Shown one piece after another: positions 1 to 6,094 of a DNA stretch of 6,903 bases. The stretch comes from an uncultured Bacilli bacterium (GTDB lineage Bacteria > Bacillota_I > Bacilli_A > RF39 > UBA660). Position numbers and translations under genes: made by a program. The notes under the pieces were generated by a model. The model did not search any database and had not been told where the DNA came from. It was given only the letters and a program-made list of their open reading frames with translations. How positions within the stretch are numbered: position 1 is the stretch's first letter; each line of letters opens with the position of its first letter. The stretch is taken from positions 1 to 6,903 of the forward strand of contig CANUCD010000054.1 of assembly GCA_947856335.1 (NCBI GenBank), in the 5' to 3' direction.

Positions 1-2
1 TT

Positions 3-680
3 TGTCTTTGCCTAACTCTTGCGTGTTTTAGTATTTTTATGAAAAGCAAACCAAAAGAAAACACTGATTACACGAATTTACTTGCCAAAAAAGAAGTTAG
101 TAATGAAGAAGAAGCAAGCGAAAAAGTAGAAGAGAAAAAAATGCTTCATGTTGATTTAAAAGGAGCAATTAAAAATCCTGGTGTTTATGAAGTAGAGGAG
201 GGTAGTATTATTCGGGATGTTATCACTCTTGCTGGTGGCACGCTAGAAGATGCAGCAACAGATGATATCAATATGAGCAAAAAAGTAAGTGATGAAATGG
301 TAATTTATATTTATACCAAAAAAGAAAAAACCGAGATTAGTAAAGAAAATAATAAAACACCATCAAGACCACAAGAAAACGAGGTATGTAATACAACATC
401 TTATAACATAGAAGATTGTGTAGAAAAAAAGGAAAGCATTATTACCCCAAGTGATACTAACAATGAAAAAGAGAGCGAAGAAGAAAATAGTCTTGTTAAT
501 ATTAACACAGCTTCTAAGGATAAACTAATGGAATTAAATGGGATAGGAGAAGTAAAAGCATCTGCTATTATTACATATCGAAATACCAACGGAAAGTTTC
601 AAAAAATAGAAGACATTTTAAATGTAAGTGGTATTGGTGATGCAGTATTTTCCAAGATTAAAGATTTTATTACAGTCTAA
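3..680 (+). CDS. comEA: ComEA competence protein, DNA-binding receptor (5' partial)
   Basis: This is the membrane-anchored receptor that binds double-stranded DNA outside the cell and passes it to ComEC during natural transformation. The reading frame is open to the left edge. Before the first ATG in the window (39) it reads CLCLTLACFSIF, a hydrophobic stretch that looks like the end of the N-terminal membrane anchor, so the real start lies outside the window and ATG 39 is probably not it. Counting from ATG 39, a Lys/Glu-rich linker (1-34) is followed by an SLBB-type domain (about 35-94, with VDLKGAIKNPGVY and LAGG). A second charged linker contains Cys117 and Cys127. A C-terminal helix-hairpin-helix DNA-binding domain follows (about 152-213, with VNINTAS, NGIG and SGIG hairpins). 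The SLBB-linker-HhH order is diagnostic of ComEA. The 3' end overlaps the comEC start region, which suggests translational coupling. No comEB lies between the two genes. Confidence 0.93.
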   Translation, partial: CLCLTLACFSIFMKSKPKENTDYTNLLAKKEVSNEEEASEKVEEKKMLHVDLKGAIKNPGVYEVEEGSIIRDVITLAGGTLEDAATDDINMSKKVSDEMVIYIYTKKEKTEISKENNKTPSRPQENEVCNTTSYNIEDCVEKKESIITPSDTNNEKESEEENSLVNINTASKDKLMELNGIGEVKASAIITYRNTNGKFQKIEDILNVSGIGDAVFSKIKDFITV

Positions 681-2706
681 ACTTTTTATACTTATAAGTC
701 TTATTTTTATTGTTCTTTATATAATTATTTTTACTAAAGTAATTACTTATGAAAGCATTTATGATGATATTAGTTTTATAAAAGGAAAGCTAATTTCATA
801 TTTAATTGATGGAAATAAACTAAAAATGACTATTAAAGGGGAAGAAAAAATAGAAGCGACATATTATATTCAAAATAAAAGTGAAAAAGCATATTTAGAG
901 CAAAATTTAATAATTGGTTCTACAATTATGGTAAAAGGAACTACTAATAATCCACTCCACGCAACCATTCCTAATACTTTTGATTATAACAAATATTTGT
1001 ATCAACATCATATTTATAAAACATTAGAAGTAGATACATTAGAAATAACTAGTGATACATCATGGTTAAATCTAATAAAAACCAAAGTAAATCATAAAAT
1101 AGCTAAAATTGGTAATACCAGCCCATACTTGTATGCTTTAATTTTAGGGGAAACAGCATATATTGATAATGACGTTTATCAAGATTACCAAAAAAATGGC
1201 ACAACTCATCTTTTTGCCGTCTCAGGAATGCATATTACTGCATTTGCTCTCTTCATCCGTAAAATATTAGATAAACTACATTTTAAAAAAAAATTAAGCA
1301 ATATATTTGTTGTTATCTTTTTAATCTTTTATATGTTTTTAATAGGTTTTACTCCCTCAGTATTAAGAGGAGGATTATTTTTTATTTTTTTACTTATCAA
1401 TAAAGAATGTAAAATTCATTTAAATAATAAGATTGTTTTATATTTGTTATTTTACTCTTTAGTACTAATAAATCCATTTTATGTTTATGATTTAGGTTTT
1501 ATCTATTCCTTTTTAACTTCATTTGGACTATTATTATTTGCCCCTAAAATAACAGGTAACTACTTTATCAAGTTAATTAAAGTTAGTACAATTGCTTTTT
1601 TATTTAGTTTTCCAATTACAATTGCTAACTTTTATGAAATAAATTTAATGACTATTATAAATAATGTTATAATTGTTCCTTTTGTTACAGTGTTTTTATT
1701 CCCATTAACACTACTTACCTTTATATTTCCATTTTTAAGCATCATCTTAGAACTAGGTATTATCATACTAGAGAATATAAGTGCTTTTTTAAATATATTT
1801 GAAGTTAGTCTAGTTGTACCCAAAATTGGTTTTATATTCATATTTTTGTATTATTTTTTTATTTATTTAATATATAAAATTCATTTTAAATATACACTGC
1901 TAATTATCATGCTGGTAATAGGATATAAAATAAAACCTTATTTAGATAGTAATTCCTATGTATATTTTTTAGACGTAGGGCAAGGAGATTCTAGCTTATT
2001 AGTGGGAAAAAATCAAAGTTATGTAGTTTTAATAGATACTGGAGGGAAAATATCTTATGATACAGAAGACTGGAAAAAACAAAATAAAGTGTATGATGCT
2101 GCAACTAATACAATTACATTTTTACATAGTTTAGGAATTACCAAAATTGATTTGTTAATAGGAACACATGGAGATATAGACCATTTAGGGTATGCTCCCA
2201 AAATAATGGAAGAAATAAAGGTAGAAAATGTTTGGTTAAATAATAATTCAATAAACGAATTAGAAAAAAATATTTTAAATAAAGTAAGTACTAATTCATT
2301 TGATAAACTTCATATTTTTAATTTAAACCATGAAATAAAAGAAGACGAAAATGATAGTTCCCTTGTTTTATATTTTTTAATAGATAAAATATCTTTTTTA
2401 ATAATGGGAGATGCTCCTAAAGAAATTGAAAGAAAAATTATAAGCAAATATTTTCTAGAAGCTGACATAATAAAAATAGGACATCACGGTTCTAAAACAA
2501 GCAGTGATGAGCTATTTTTAACAGAAATAAATCCATCTTATGCAATTATATCAGCAGGAAGAAACAATCGATATTCCCATCCCCATAAAGAAACACTAGA
2601 TACCTTAAACAAACTTAAAATAACTACCCTAAATACTCAAGAAAAGGGAAGTATTGTCTACACAATTAAAGATACCATAAAAAATATCAAATTTTATCCA
2701 CCTTGA
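640..2706 (+). CDS. comEC: ComEC/Rec2 DNA-uptake channel protein
   Basis: This is the polytopic membrane protein that forms the channel for single-stranded DNA entry in transformation. From ATG 640 it has 688 residues, somewhat shorter than the 776 of Bacillus subtilis ComEC. An N-terminal TM segment (about 12-32) is followed by a soluble OB-like region (DUF4131 type, to about 130). The Competence domain then begins, with LILGE and HLFAVSGMH (about 190-198), GFTPSVLRGG and many hydrophobic helices to about 435. A C-terminal metallo-beta-lactamase-like domain carries FLDVGQGD (Asp445), THGDIDH (His510, Asp512, Asp514, His515), MGD (Asp591), GHHGSK (His615, His616) and SHP (His647). All expected metal-ligand motifs are present, so a nuclease function is plausible. 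The start is uncertain: GTG 628, TTG 634 and GTG 637 are also in frame, and there is no strong Shine-Dalgarno, only AAGTG at 626-630. The 41-bp overlap with comEA suggests coupled translation. The stop is TGA. Confidence 0.95.
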   Translation: MQYFPRLKILLQSKLFILISLIFIVLYIIIFTKVITYESIYDDISFIKGKLISYLIDGNKLKMTIKGEEKIEATYYIQNKSEKAYLEQNLIIGSTIMVKGTTNNPLHATIPNTFDYNKYLYQHHIYKTLEVDTLEITSDTSWLNLIKTKVNHKIAKIGNTSPYLYALILGETAYIDNDVYQDYQKNGTTHLFAVSGMHITAFALFIRKILDKLHFKKKLSNIFVVIFLIFYMFLIGFTPSVLRGGLFFIFLLINKECKIHLNNKIVLYLLFYSLVLINPFYVYDLGFIYSFLTSFGLLLFAPKITGNYFIKLIKVSTIAFLFSFPITIANFYEINLMTIINNVIIVPFVTVFLFPLTLLTFIFPFLSIILELGIIILENISAFLNIFEVSLVVPKIGFIFIFLYYFFIYLIYKIHFKYTLLIIMLVIGYKIKPYLDSNSYVYFLDVGQGDSSLLVGKNQSYVVLIDTGGKISYDTEDWKKQNKVYDAATNTITFLHSLGITKIDLLIGTHGDIDHLGYAPKIMEEIKVENVWLNNNSINELEKNILNKVSTNSFDKLHIFNLNHEIKEDENDSSLVLYFLIDKISFLIMGDAPKEIERKIISKYFLEADIIKIGHHGSKTSSDELFLTEINPSYAIISAGRNNRYSHPHKETLDTLNKLKITTLNTQEKGSIVYTIKDTIKNIKFYPP

Positions 2707-2728
2707 TCTATATATTTTATATATTTAA

Positions 2729-2737
2729 TGATATAAT
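2729..2737 (+). promoter_or_regulatory. Extended -10 promoter element upstream of holA
   Basis: TGATATAAT is a perfect extended -10 (TG at 2729-2730, TATAAT at 2732-2737) just after the comEC stop. No -35 is visible at 16-18 bp; TTGATC at 2703-2708 is 23 bp away. A start 7 nt after the -10 would fall on G2744, only 9 nt before the holA ATG. holA may therefore be transcribed both from here and by read-through from comEC. Confidence 0.6.
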
Positions 2738-2738
2738 T

Positions 2739-2746
2739 AAAAAGTG
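2739..2746 (+). promoter_or_regulatory. Degenerate ribosome-binding site of holA
   Basis: AAAAAGTG lies exactly 6 nt before ATG 2753. This is the register at which GAGGTG precedes the ATG of rnhC and of the small gene at 5737-6045. It supports ATG 2753 over the in-frame GTG 2744, which would otherwise add three residues. The match to AGGAGGTG is weak, and part of it may lie upstream of the predicted transcript 5' end. Confidence 0.45.
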
Positions 2747-2752
2747 GTATTT

Positions 2753-3694
2753 ATGAAAATTATTTTAGTTAACGGTGAAAGTCGTCTTCAAATAAATGAA
2801 GTTATAAGTAATATTATAAAAGATAATAAAAATGTTACTTCTTTTGATTTATCTATAGATAGTATAGAAGATATCATATTAGAAGCAGGATACTTTTCTT
2901 TATTTGATGAAGAAAAATATATTGTCATCAGAAATGCTAATATTTTTGGTTCTGCTAAAATAAGTGAAAAAGACACGGAACTTCTTCTAAACTATTTTAA
3001 AAATCCCAATACTCTTACAAACATTATTTTTGTTTGTAATGAAAAGTTAGATAATCGCAAAAAGATAACAAAAGTCCTAAAAGAACAATATGAAATAAAG
3101 ATAATCCCAGTTTTAAAGTATTTTGAAATTGAAAATAAAGTAAGTGATTATTTTAAAGCTAAAGGTTATCAAATAGATAAAGAAACAGTAAGATATATTG
3201 TCCAAAATAGTCTTAATCAATACGATATTGTGATGATGGAAATAGAAAAAATAATGCTTTATTATGAAAAACCATGTACAATAAATAAAAAGGATATAGA
3301 AAACATCATCTCAAAATCTATAAACACAAACAATTTTGCTTTAATAGATGCCATAATAGACGGAAACTTAGAAAAAAGTCTTTCTTTATGGGAAGATTTA
3401 AAAACCATGAAAGTTGAGCCAACCGTTATAATCAGTCTTTTAGCAAGAGATATTCGTATTATGTTGCAAATCAAGTTACTCTTAAATGCTAATAAAAGAG
3501 AATATGAAATATTAAATGAATTAAAGCTAATGGATTGGCAGCTAGAAAAATACTTAAAAAAAGCTTTCCCATATAAGATTAAAGAATTAGAAGGATGGCT
3601 TGTTCGATTAGCTAATCTCGATTTACAAATAAAAACTGGAAAAATAGATAAATTTATGGCGATTGATTTGCTAATATTAGATATATGCAATTAA
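2753..3694 (+). CDS. holA: DNA polymerase III delta subunit (clamp loader)
   Basis: The delta subunit of the replicative clamp loader opens the beta sliding clamp so that it can be placed on primed DNA. It acts in the cytoplasm with the DnaX and delta' subunits. The protein has 313 residues from ATG 2753, slightly shorter than the B. subtilis homologue YqeN. The N-terminus (MKIILVNGES) matches the usual first strand and loop of the family. The region around residues 50-65 (YFSLFDEEKYIVIRNANIFG) resembles the conserved segment of the AAA+-like domain. The C-terminal helical part (about 200-313) fits the collar domain. No Walker A motif is seen, as expected for delta. Position after comEC is the standard Bacillota order (comEC-holA) and supports the call. 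The gene is convergent with rnhC, with 8 bp between the two stop codons. Confidence 0.9.
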   Translation: MKIILVNGESRLQINEVISNIIKDNKNVTSFDLSIDSIEDIILEAGYFSLFDEEKYIVIRNANIFGSAKISEKDTELLLNYFKNPNTLTNIIFVCNEKLDNRKKITKVLKEQYEIKIIPVLKYFEIENKVSDYFKAKGYQIDKETVRYIVQNSLNQYDIVMMEIEKIMLYYEKPCTINKKDIENIISKSINTNNFALIDAIIDGNLEKSLSLWEDLKTMKVEPTVIISLLARDIRIMLQIKLLLNANKREYEILNELKLMDWQLEKYLKKAFPYKIKELEGWLVRLANLDLQIKTGKIDKFMAIDLLILDICN

Positions 3695-3720
3695 AAATGG
3701 CCTTATTTAAGACCACTTTT
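3693..3720 (-). terminator. Terminator at the rnhC/holA convergent junction
   Basis: On the minus strand TGGTCTT (3715-3709) pairs with AAGGCCA (3704-3698) around a 4-nt AAAT loop, giving 7 bp including one U-G wobble, followed by a T run (3697-3693). A flanking AAAA/TTTT can extend the stem past a bulged G at 3716. On the plus strand the wobble becomes a C-A mismatch, so it should work better for rnhC than for holA. The rnhC stop codon (3705-3703) begins in the loop, and its last sense codons form the stem. Confidence 0.65.
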
Positions 3721-4629
3721 GATTTTATCTTTGTTTTTAAAATTCATTTTAGCAATATCATAAAGTTTATTAAACCCATATTCTTTGGCAATTAAAATAC
3801 CCACTTCATCTACATTAGCCCCAGCACCTTTAGGAAGATTCATATTTAGTGCTTCGCTTAATTTTTTCATTTCGCCAAGAAAAATATATCTTGAAATAAT
3901 AGAAGCTGCTGCCACTGATAAACATTTATCTTCTGCTTTAGTTGTAAAAGTAATATCCATAACTTTATTAGAAGCATCTTTAATATGTTCAAAATATTTT
4001 TTAGGATAAACAAATTGGTCTACAACAATCTTTGAATATGAGAAACCTTTTTCTTTCATATTAAATAATACTTTATTATGTAAGATAGCTTTAATTTTAT
4101 TCATATTTAAATCTTCACTCCAGTTTTTATTATAACTTGTATTTGATAGAATAAAAGTGGAATAAGGAATATTTTTAATAATAGCTGGAGCTATTTTCTT
4201 GATTTTATCATCAGTAAGTTTTTTTGAATCTCTAACTCCTAAATCATTTAGAAAACTAATATTTTCCTTAGATACATATGTAGCAGTAACAACAATAGGA
4301 CCAAAAAAGTCACCTGTTCCAACTTCATCCGAGCCAATAGTACTTTCATAAAAGAAAACTTTATTATCTTCTTTAACTTTTTTTTCTGTTCCATCTAAAT
4401 GAATAATTCTTCCATTTTTAATTCTTTCTTCTTCTATCCAATAACTAGCTTCTATATCTGCTCCAATTCCTTGAAACATAACTTTTCCTGATTCATAAAG
4501 AGTAATAACACAATCATAATCTTTTACTTGAAAAACAGAGTAGGGAGGTTTTTTTTCTTCCATTCTATCCTTATAAAATTCAAGCATCATTGGTTTTATA
4601 TTATCACTTACTTTAAAAACTACTGTCAT
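3703..4629 (-). CDS. rnhC: Ribonuclease HIII
   Basis: This enzyme cleaves the RNA strand of RNA-DNA hybrids, such as R-loops and primer remnants, in the cytoplasm. The 308 residues match the usual RNase HIII length of about 310. The N-terminal TBP-like substrate-binding domain (about 1-85) has PYSVFQ and YESGKVMFQG at 45-54, which separates HIII from HII. The catalytic domain follows. GSDEVGTGDFFGP (99-111) supplies Asp101 and Glu102, VRDSKKL (132-138) is typical, Asp204 lies in VVDQF, and AAASIISRY (240-248) is conserved. The fourth acidic ligand was not assigned. The start ATG has a good ribosome-binding site, AGAGGTG, 6 nt upstream. The gene is divergent from cvpA. In B. subtilis rnhC lies near zapA, cvpA (yshB), polX and mutS2, so the neighbourhood is partly kept. 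Confidence 0.95.
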   Translation of the reverse strand: MTVVFKVSDNIKPMMLEFYKDRMEEKKPPYSVFQVKDYDCVITLYESGKVMFQGIGADIEASYWIEEERIKNGRIIHLDGTEKKVKEDNKVFFYESTIGSDEVGTGDFFGPIVVTATYVSKENISFLNDLGVRDSKKLTDDKIKKIAPAIIKNIPYSTFILSNTSYNKNWSEDLNMNKIKAILHNKVLFNMKEKGFSYSKIVVDQFVYPKKYFEHIKDASNKVMDITFTTKAEDKCLSVAAASIISRYIFLGEMKKLSEALNMNLPKGAGANVDEVGILIAKEYGFNKLYDIAKMNFKNKDKIKSGLK

Positions 4630-4635
4630 TTTTTA

Positions 4636-4642
4636 CACCTCT
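4636..4642 (-). promoter_or_regulatory. Ribosome-binding site of rnhC
   Basis: Read on the minus strand this is AGAGGTG, followed by 6 nt and ATG 4629. It is a clear Shine-Dalgarno that fixes the rnhC start. The predicted transcript 5' end (4642) is its first base. Confidence 0.75.
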
Positions 4643-4648
4643 TTAATA

Positions 4649-4677
4649 ATAATAACATATATTACTTTATTTTTCAA
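4649..4677 (-). promoter_or_regulatory. Promoter of rnhC
   Basis: On the minus strand TTGAAA (4677-4672) is separated by 17 bp from TATTAT (4654-4649), with an extended -10 TG at 4657-4656 reading TGTTATTAT's TG one base before the hexamer (G4656, then T4655). This is a good sigma-A-type match. The predicted start lies 13 nt before the rnhC ATG. The -35 abuts the likely -35 region of the divergent cvpA promoter. Confidence 0.65.
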
Positions 4678-4694
4678 AAAGTTTAGTATATAAT
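4666..4694 (+). promoter_or_regulatory. Promoter of the cvpA-trx operon
   Basis: A perfect TATAAT (4689-4694) is preceded at 17 bp by TTTATT (4666-4671), which matches only three positions of TTGACA. The -10 is convincing and the -35 is weak. The predicted +1 is A4701, the first base of the AAGGAG ribosome-binding site. Confidence 0.6.
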
Positions 4695-4700
4695 GATAGT

Positions 4701-4706
4701 AAGGAG
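4701..4706 (+). promoter_or_regulatory. Ribosome-binding site of cvpA
   Basis: AAGGAG lies 8 nt before ATG 4715 and fixes that start. The ATG at 4710 is out of frame and runs into TGA after one codon. Confidence 0.75.
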
Positions 4707-4714
4707 TTGATGAA

Positions 4715-5422
4715 ATGACAATTATTGATGCAATTGTGATATTATTTTTGCTTTTAGGTGCTGTTGTTGGTTTTAAAAGAGGTGCTATTCGTAGTCTAGT
4801 TGGCTTAGTTGGAACAATTGCGGTTGTAGTAATCGCTTATTATCTTAAAAATCCAGTTGCAGACCTCTTATATAATTTTGTACCATTTTTTGAGTTTTCA
4901 GGTAATTTTGAAGGTCTCGTTACTTTAAATATTTTACTTTATGAAGCCATTGCATATATTTTAGTATTTATGGTTTTATATAGTATTTTATCTCTAATTT
5001 TAAAATTAACTGGTGTTATTGAAAAAATTTTAACAATGACTATTATACTCGGCATCCCCTCTAAAATTATTGGGGCAGTACTTGGTTTTATAGAAGCAGT
5101 TGTCTTTAGTTTTATAGTATTATTTGTTTTACTACAATTTAATGGCACAAGTAGTCTAGTAAAAGATAGTAGTATGGCTATGAGCATTCTTGATAAGACA
5201 CCTTTAATTGGTTCTATGGTAAATGAAACATATGATGCAATATTAGAAATTGATGCTTTAGAAGAAAAATATAAAGATACCAATAATAAAGATGCTTATA
5301 ACGGCGAAATACTTAGTATTATGCTAAGATATCATGTTGTAAGTAAAAGTACTGTAGAACGTCTAATTGATACTGAAAAATTAGATTTTGCTGGTGCATC
5401 TAGTATATTAGAAACTTTTTAG
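4715..5422 (+). CDS. CvpA-family membrane protein
   Basis: This is a 235-residue member of the CvpA (colicin V production) family, related by family and position to B. subtilis YshB. The precise function of these proteins in Bacillota is not established. Four hydrophobic segments are visible: about 4-20 (AIVILFLLLGAVVGF), 26-44, 72-95 and 113-141. The family-typical GFKRGAIRSL sits after the first helix. The C-terminal part (about 142-235) is soluble, charged and partly helical, longer than the membrane core requires. The gene starts an operon with the thioredoxin gene, whose Shine-Dalgarno overlaps the cvpA stop codon. Its place beside rnhC matches the B. subtilis rnhC-zapA-cvpA-polX-mutS2 order, but zapA, polX and mutS2 are absent here. 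Confidence 0.85.
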   Translation: MTIIDAIVILFLLLGAVVGFKRGAIRSLVGLVGTIAVVVIAYYLKNPVADLLYNFVPFFEFSGNFEGLVTLNILLYEAIAYILVFMVLYSILSLILKLTGVIEKILTMTIILGIPSKIIGAVLGFIEAVVFSFIVLFVLLQFNGTSSLVKDSSMAMSILDKTPLIGSMVNETYDAILEIDALEEKYKDTNNKDAYNGEILSIMLRYHVVSKSTVERLIDTEKLDFAGASSILETF

Positions 5423-5426
5423 GAGG
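5421..5426 (+). promoter_or_regulatory. Ribosome-binding site of the thioredoxin gene
   Basis: AGGAGG is a full Shine-Dalgarno, 8 nt before ATG 5435. It overlaps the cvpA TAG stop (5420-5422), which points to one cotranscribed, probably coupled pair. No separate promoter was seen for the thioredoxin gene. Confidence 0.8.
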
Positions 5427-5434
5427 AATATAAA

Positions 5435-5725
5435 ATGATTAAATACTTAGAAAAAGAAAATATGAATGATGTTATTAAAAATGGAGTATGGCTTGTTGAT
5501 TTTTACGCAGATTGGTGTGGCCCATGTAAAATGCTTGGCAATGTATTAGAAAGCATAGATGCTAACATTTTAAAAATAAACGTTGATACTCATGAGGAAA
5601 TATCAGTAAAATATGGAGTTATGAGTATACCTACAATTTGTTTCTTTAAAAATGGAGAGCTTAAAGAAAAAATAATTGGTTTCCGAAATAAAGAAGAAAT
5701 AGAACAAATATTAAAAAACATATAA
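5435..5725 (+). CDS. Thioredoxin-like protein
   Basis: This is a small cytoplasmic thiol-disulfide oxidoreductase of the thioredoxin fold. It has 96 residues, a little shorter than typical TrxA (about 104-108), with a shortened N-terminus. The active site is WCGPC (Cys28, Cys31) in VDFYADWCGPCK, the canonical thioredoxin sequence. The cis-proline motif SIPT is at 64-67 (Pro66), followed by FFKNGE and a glycine (GF) typical of the fold. An extra cysteine, Cys69, lies three residues after the cis-proline. No signal peptide is present, so the protein should be cytoplasmic. It may be the general TrxA or a specialised paralogue, and the sequence does not decide. It is the second gene of the cvpA operon and ends at a strong terminator. 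Confidence 0.92.
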   Translation: MIKYLEKENMNDVIKNGVWLVDFYADWCGPCKMLGNVLESIDANILKINVDTHEEISVKYGVMSIPTICFFKNGELKEKIIGFRNKEEIEQILKNI

Positions 5726-5751
5726 AAAAACTGAAATTACTCAGTTTTTTT
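5724..5751. terminator. Bidirectional terminator between trx and the small membrane gene
   Basis: A perfect 11-bp inverted repeat, AAAAAAACTGA (5724-5734) and TCAGTTTTTTT (5741-5751), surrounds a 6-nt loop. A-runs and T-runs on both sides make it a terminator in either direction. It begins inside the thioredoxin stop codon. It also contains the last codons (Lys-Lys-Thr-Glu) of the minus-strand gene, whose TAA (5739-5737) lies in the loop. Confidence 0.85.
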
Positions 5752-6045
5752 GTTCTTTAAAGCAATATTATTTAATACCATCAATTTAGCATAATGTCTT
5801 CCAATAAGAAAAATAATAGCGGCTATAAAAAGGGGAATAGCAATTAGTAAGTTAGCCACAATATCTTCATGTTGAATAAGAGAATAACTAACTAAAAAAA
5901 TACTAAAAACAAACCCAATAATACTGTAAATAGCAAGCCTAATTAAACGTCTTTGAAATTCAGTATGAGCATAAGTCTTTTTATATTCTGCTCTTATTTT
6001 TTTCTTTTCTTCTCTAGTTAAGCTATTAAAATAATATTTTCGCAT
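5737..6045 (-). CDS. Small two-TM membrane protein of unknown function
   Basis: The 102-residue family was not recognised. The N-terminal part (1-35) is highly charged and probably helical and cytoplasmic (LTREEKKKIRAEYKKTY, then EFQRR). Two hydrophobic segments follow, about 37-57 (LAIYSIIGFVFSIFLVSYSL) and 62-81 (IVANLLIAIPLFIAAIIFLI), with a short acidic loop (HED) between them. A basic tail (83-102) ends in KNKKTE. Both termini are probably cytoplasmic by the positive-inside rule. ATG 6045 is chosen because GAGGTG lies 6 nt upstream; the in-frame GTG at 6054-6052 is part of that ribosome-binding site. The gene is convergent with the thioredoxin gene and divergent from the CmpB-family gene. 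No function is proposed. Confidence 0.75.
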   Translation of the reverse strand: MRKYYFNSLTREEKKKIRAEYKKTYAHTEFQRRLIRLAIYSIIGFVFSIFLVSYSLIQHEDIVANLLIAIPLFIAAIIFLIGRHYAKLMVLNNIALKNKKTE

Positions 6046-6051
6046 AAGCTT

Positions 6052-6057
6052 CACCTC
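6052..6057 (-). promoter_or_regulatory. Ribosome-binding site of the small membrane gene
   Basis: GAGGTG on the minus strand, then AAGCTT, then ATG 6045. This strong site decides the start. The predicted +1 (6057) is its first base. Confidence 0.75.
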
Positions 6058-6063
6058 AAATAT

Positions 6064-6092
6064 ATTTTAGCATATAATTCTTGATTTGAAAA
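6064..6092 (-). promoter_or_regulatory. Promoter of the small membrane gene
   Basis: On the minus strand TTTTCA (6092-6087), a 17-bp spacer, and TAAAAT (6069-6064) with an extended -10 TG (6072-6071). The -10 matches five of six positions and the -35 four of six. It lies back to back with the promoter of the 6139 gene. Confidence 0.55.
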
Positions 6093-6094
6093 CA

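Noticed and set aside
39..41. ATG 39 as the true start of comEA
   Set aside because: The frame stays open to the left edge and encodes a hydrophobic stretch that fits the ComEA membrane anchor, and no ribosome-binding site precedes ATG 39.
2703..2708. TTGATC as a -35 for the holA promoter
   Set aside because: The spacer to the -10 would be 23 bp, outside the usable range, and the hexamer overlaps the comEC stop.
2708..2728. AT-only hairpin after comEC as a terminator
   Set aside because: TATATA repeats can pair, but there is no G/C in the stem and no following T-run. It is more likely the AT-rich surroundings of the holA -10.
2704..2736. Read-through of the comEC TGA as Trp (Mycoplasma code 4)
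   Set aside because: It would add only about ten residues before TAA. All tryptophans seen in the window use TGG, and no other gene needs an in-frame TGA.
3262..3690. 142-codon open frame opposite holA
   Set aside because: It lies wholly inside holA on the other strand, shows no domain-like features and has no ribosome-binding site. It is a by-product of AT-rich coding.
4939..5283. 114-codon open frame opposite cvpA
   Set aside because: It is an antisense shadow of the cvpA membrane region, with no start signals of its own.
6052..6054. GTG start of the small minus-strand gene
   Set aside because: The GTG is part of the GAGGTG ribosome-binding site for ATG 6045.
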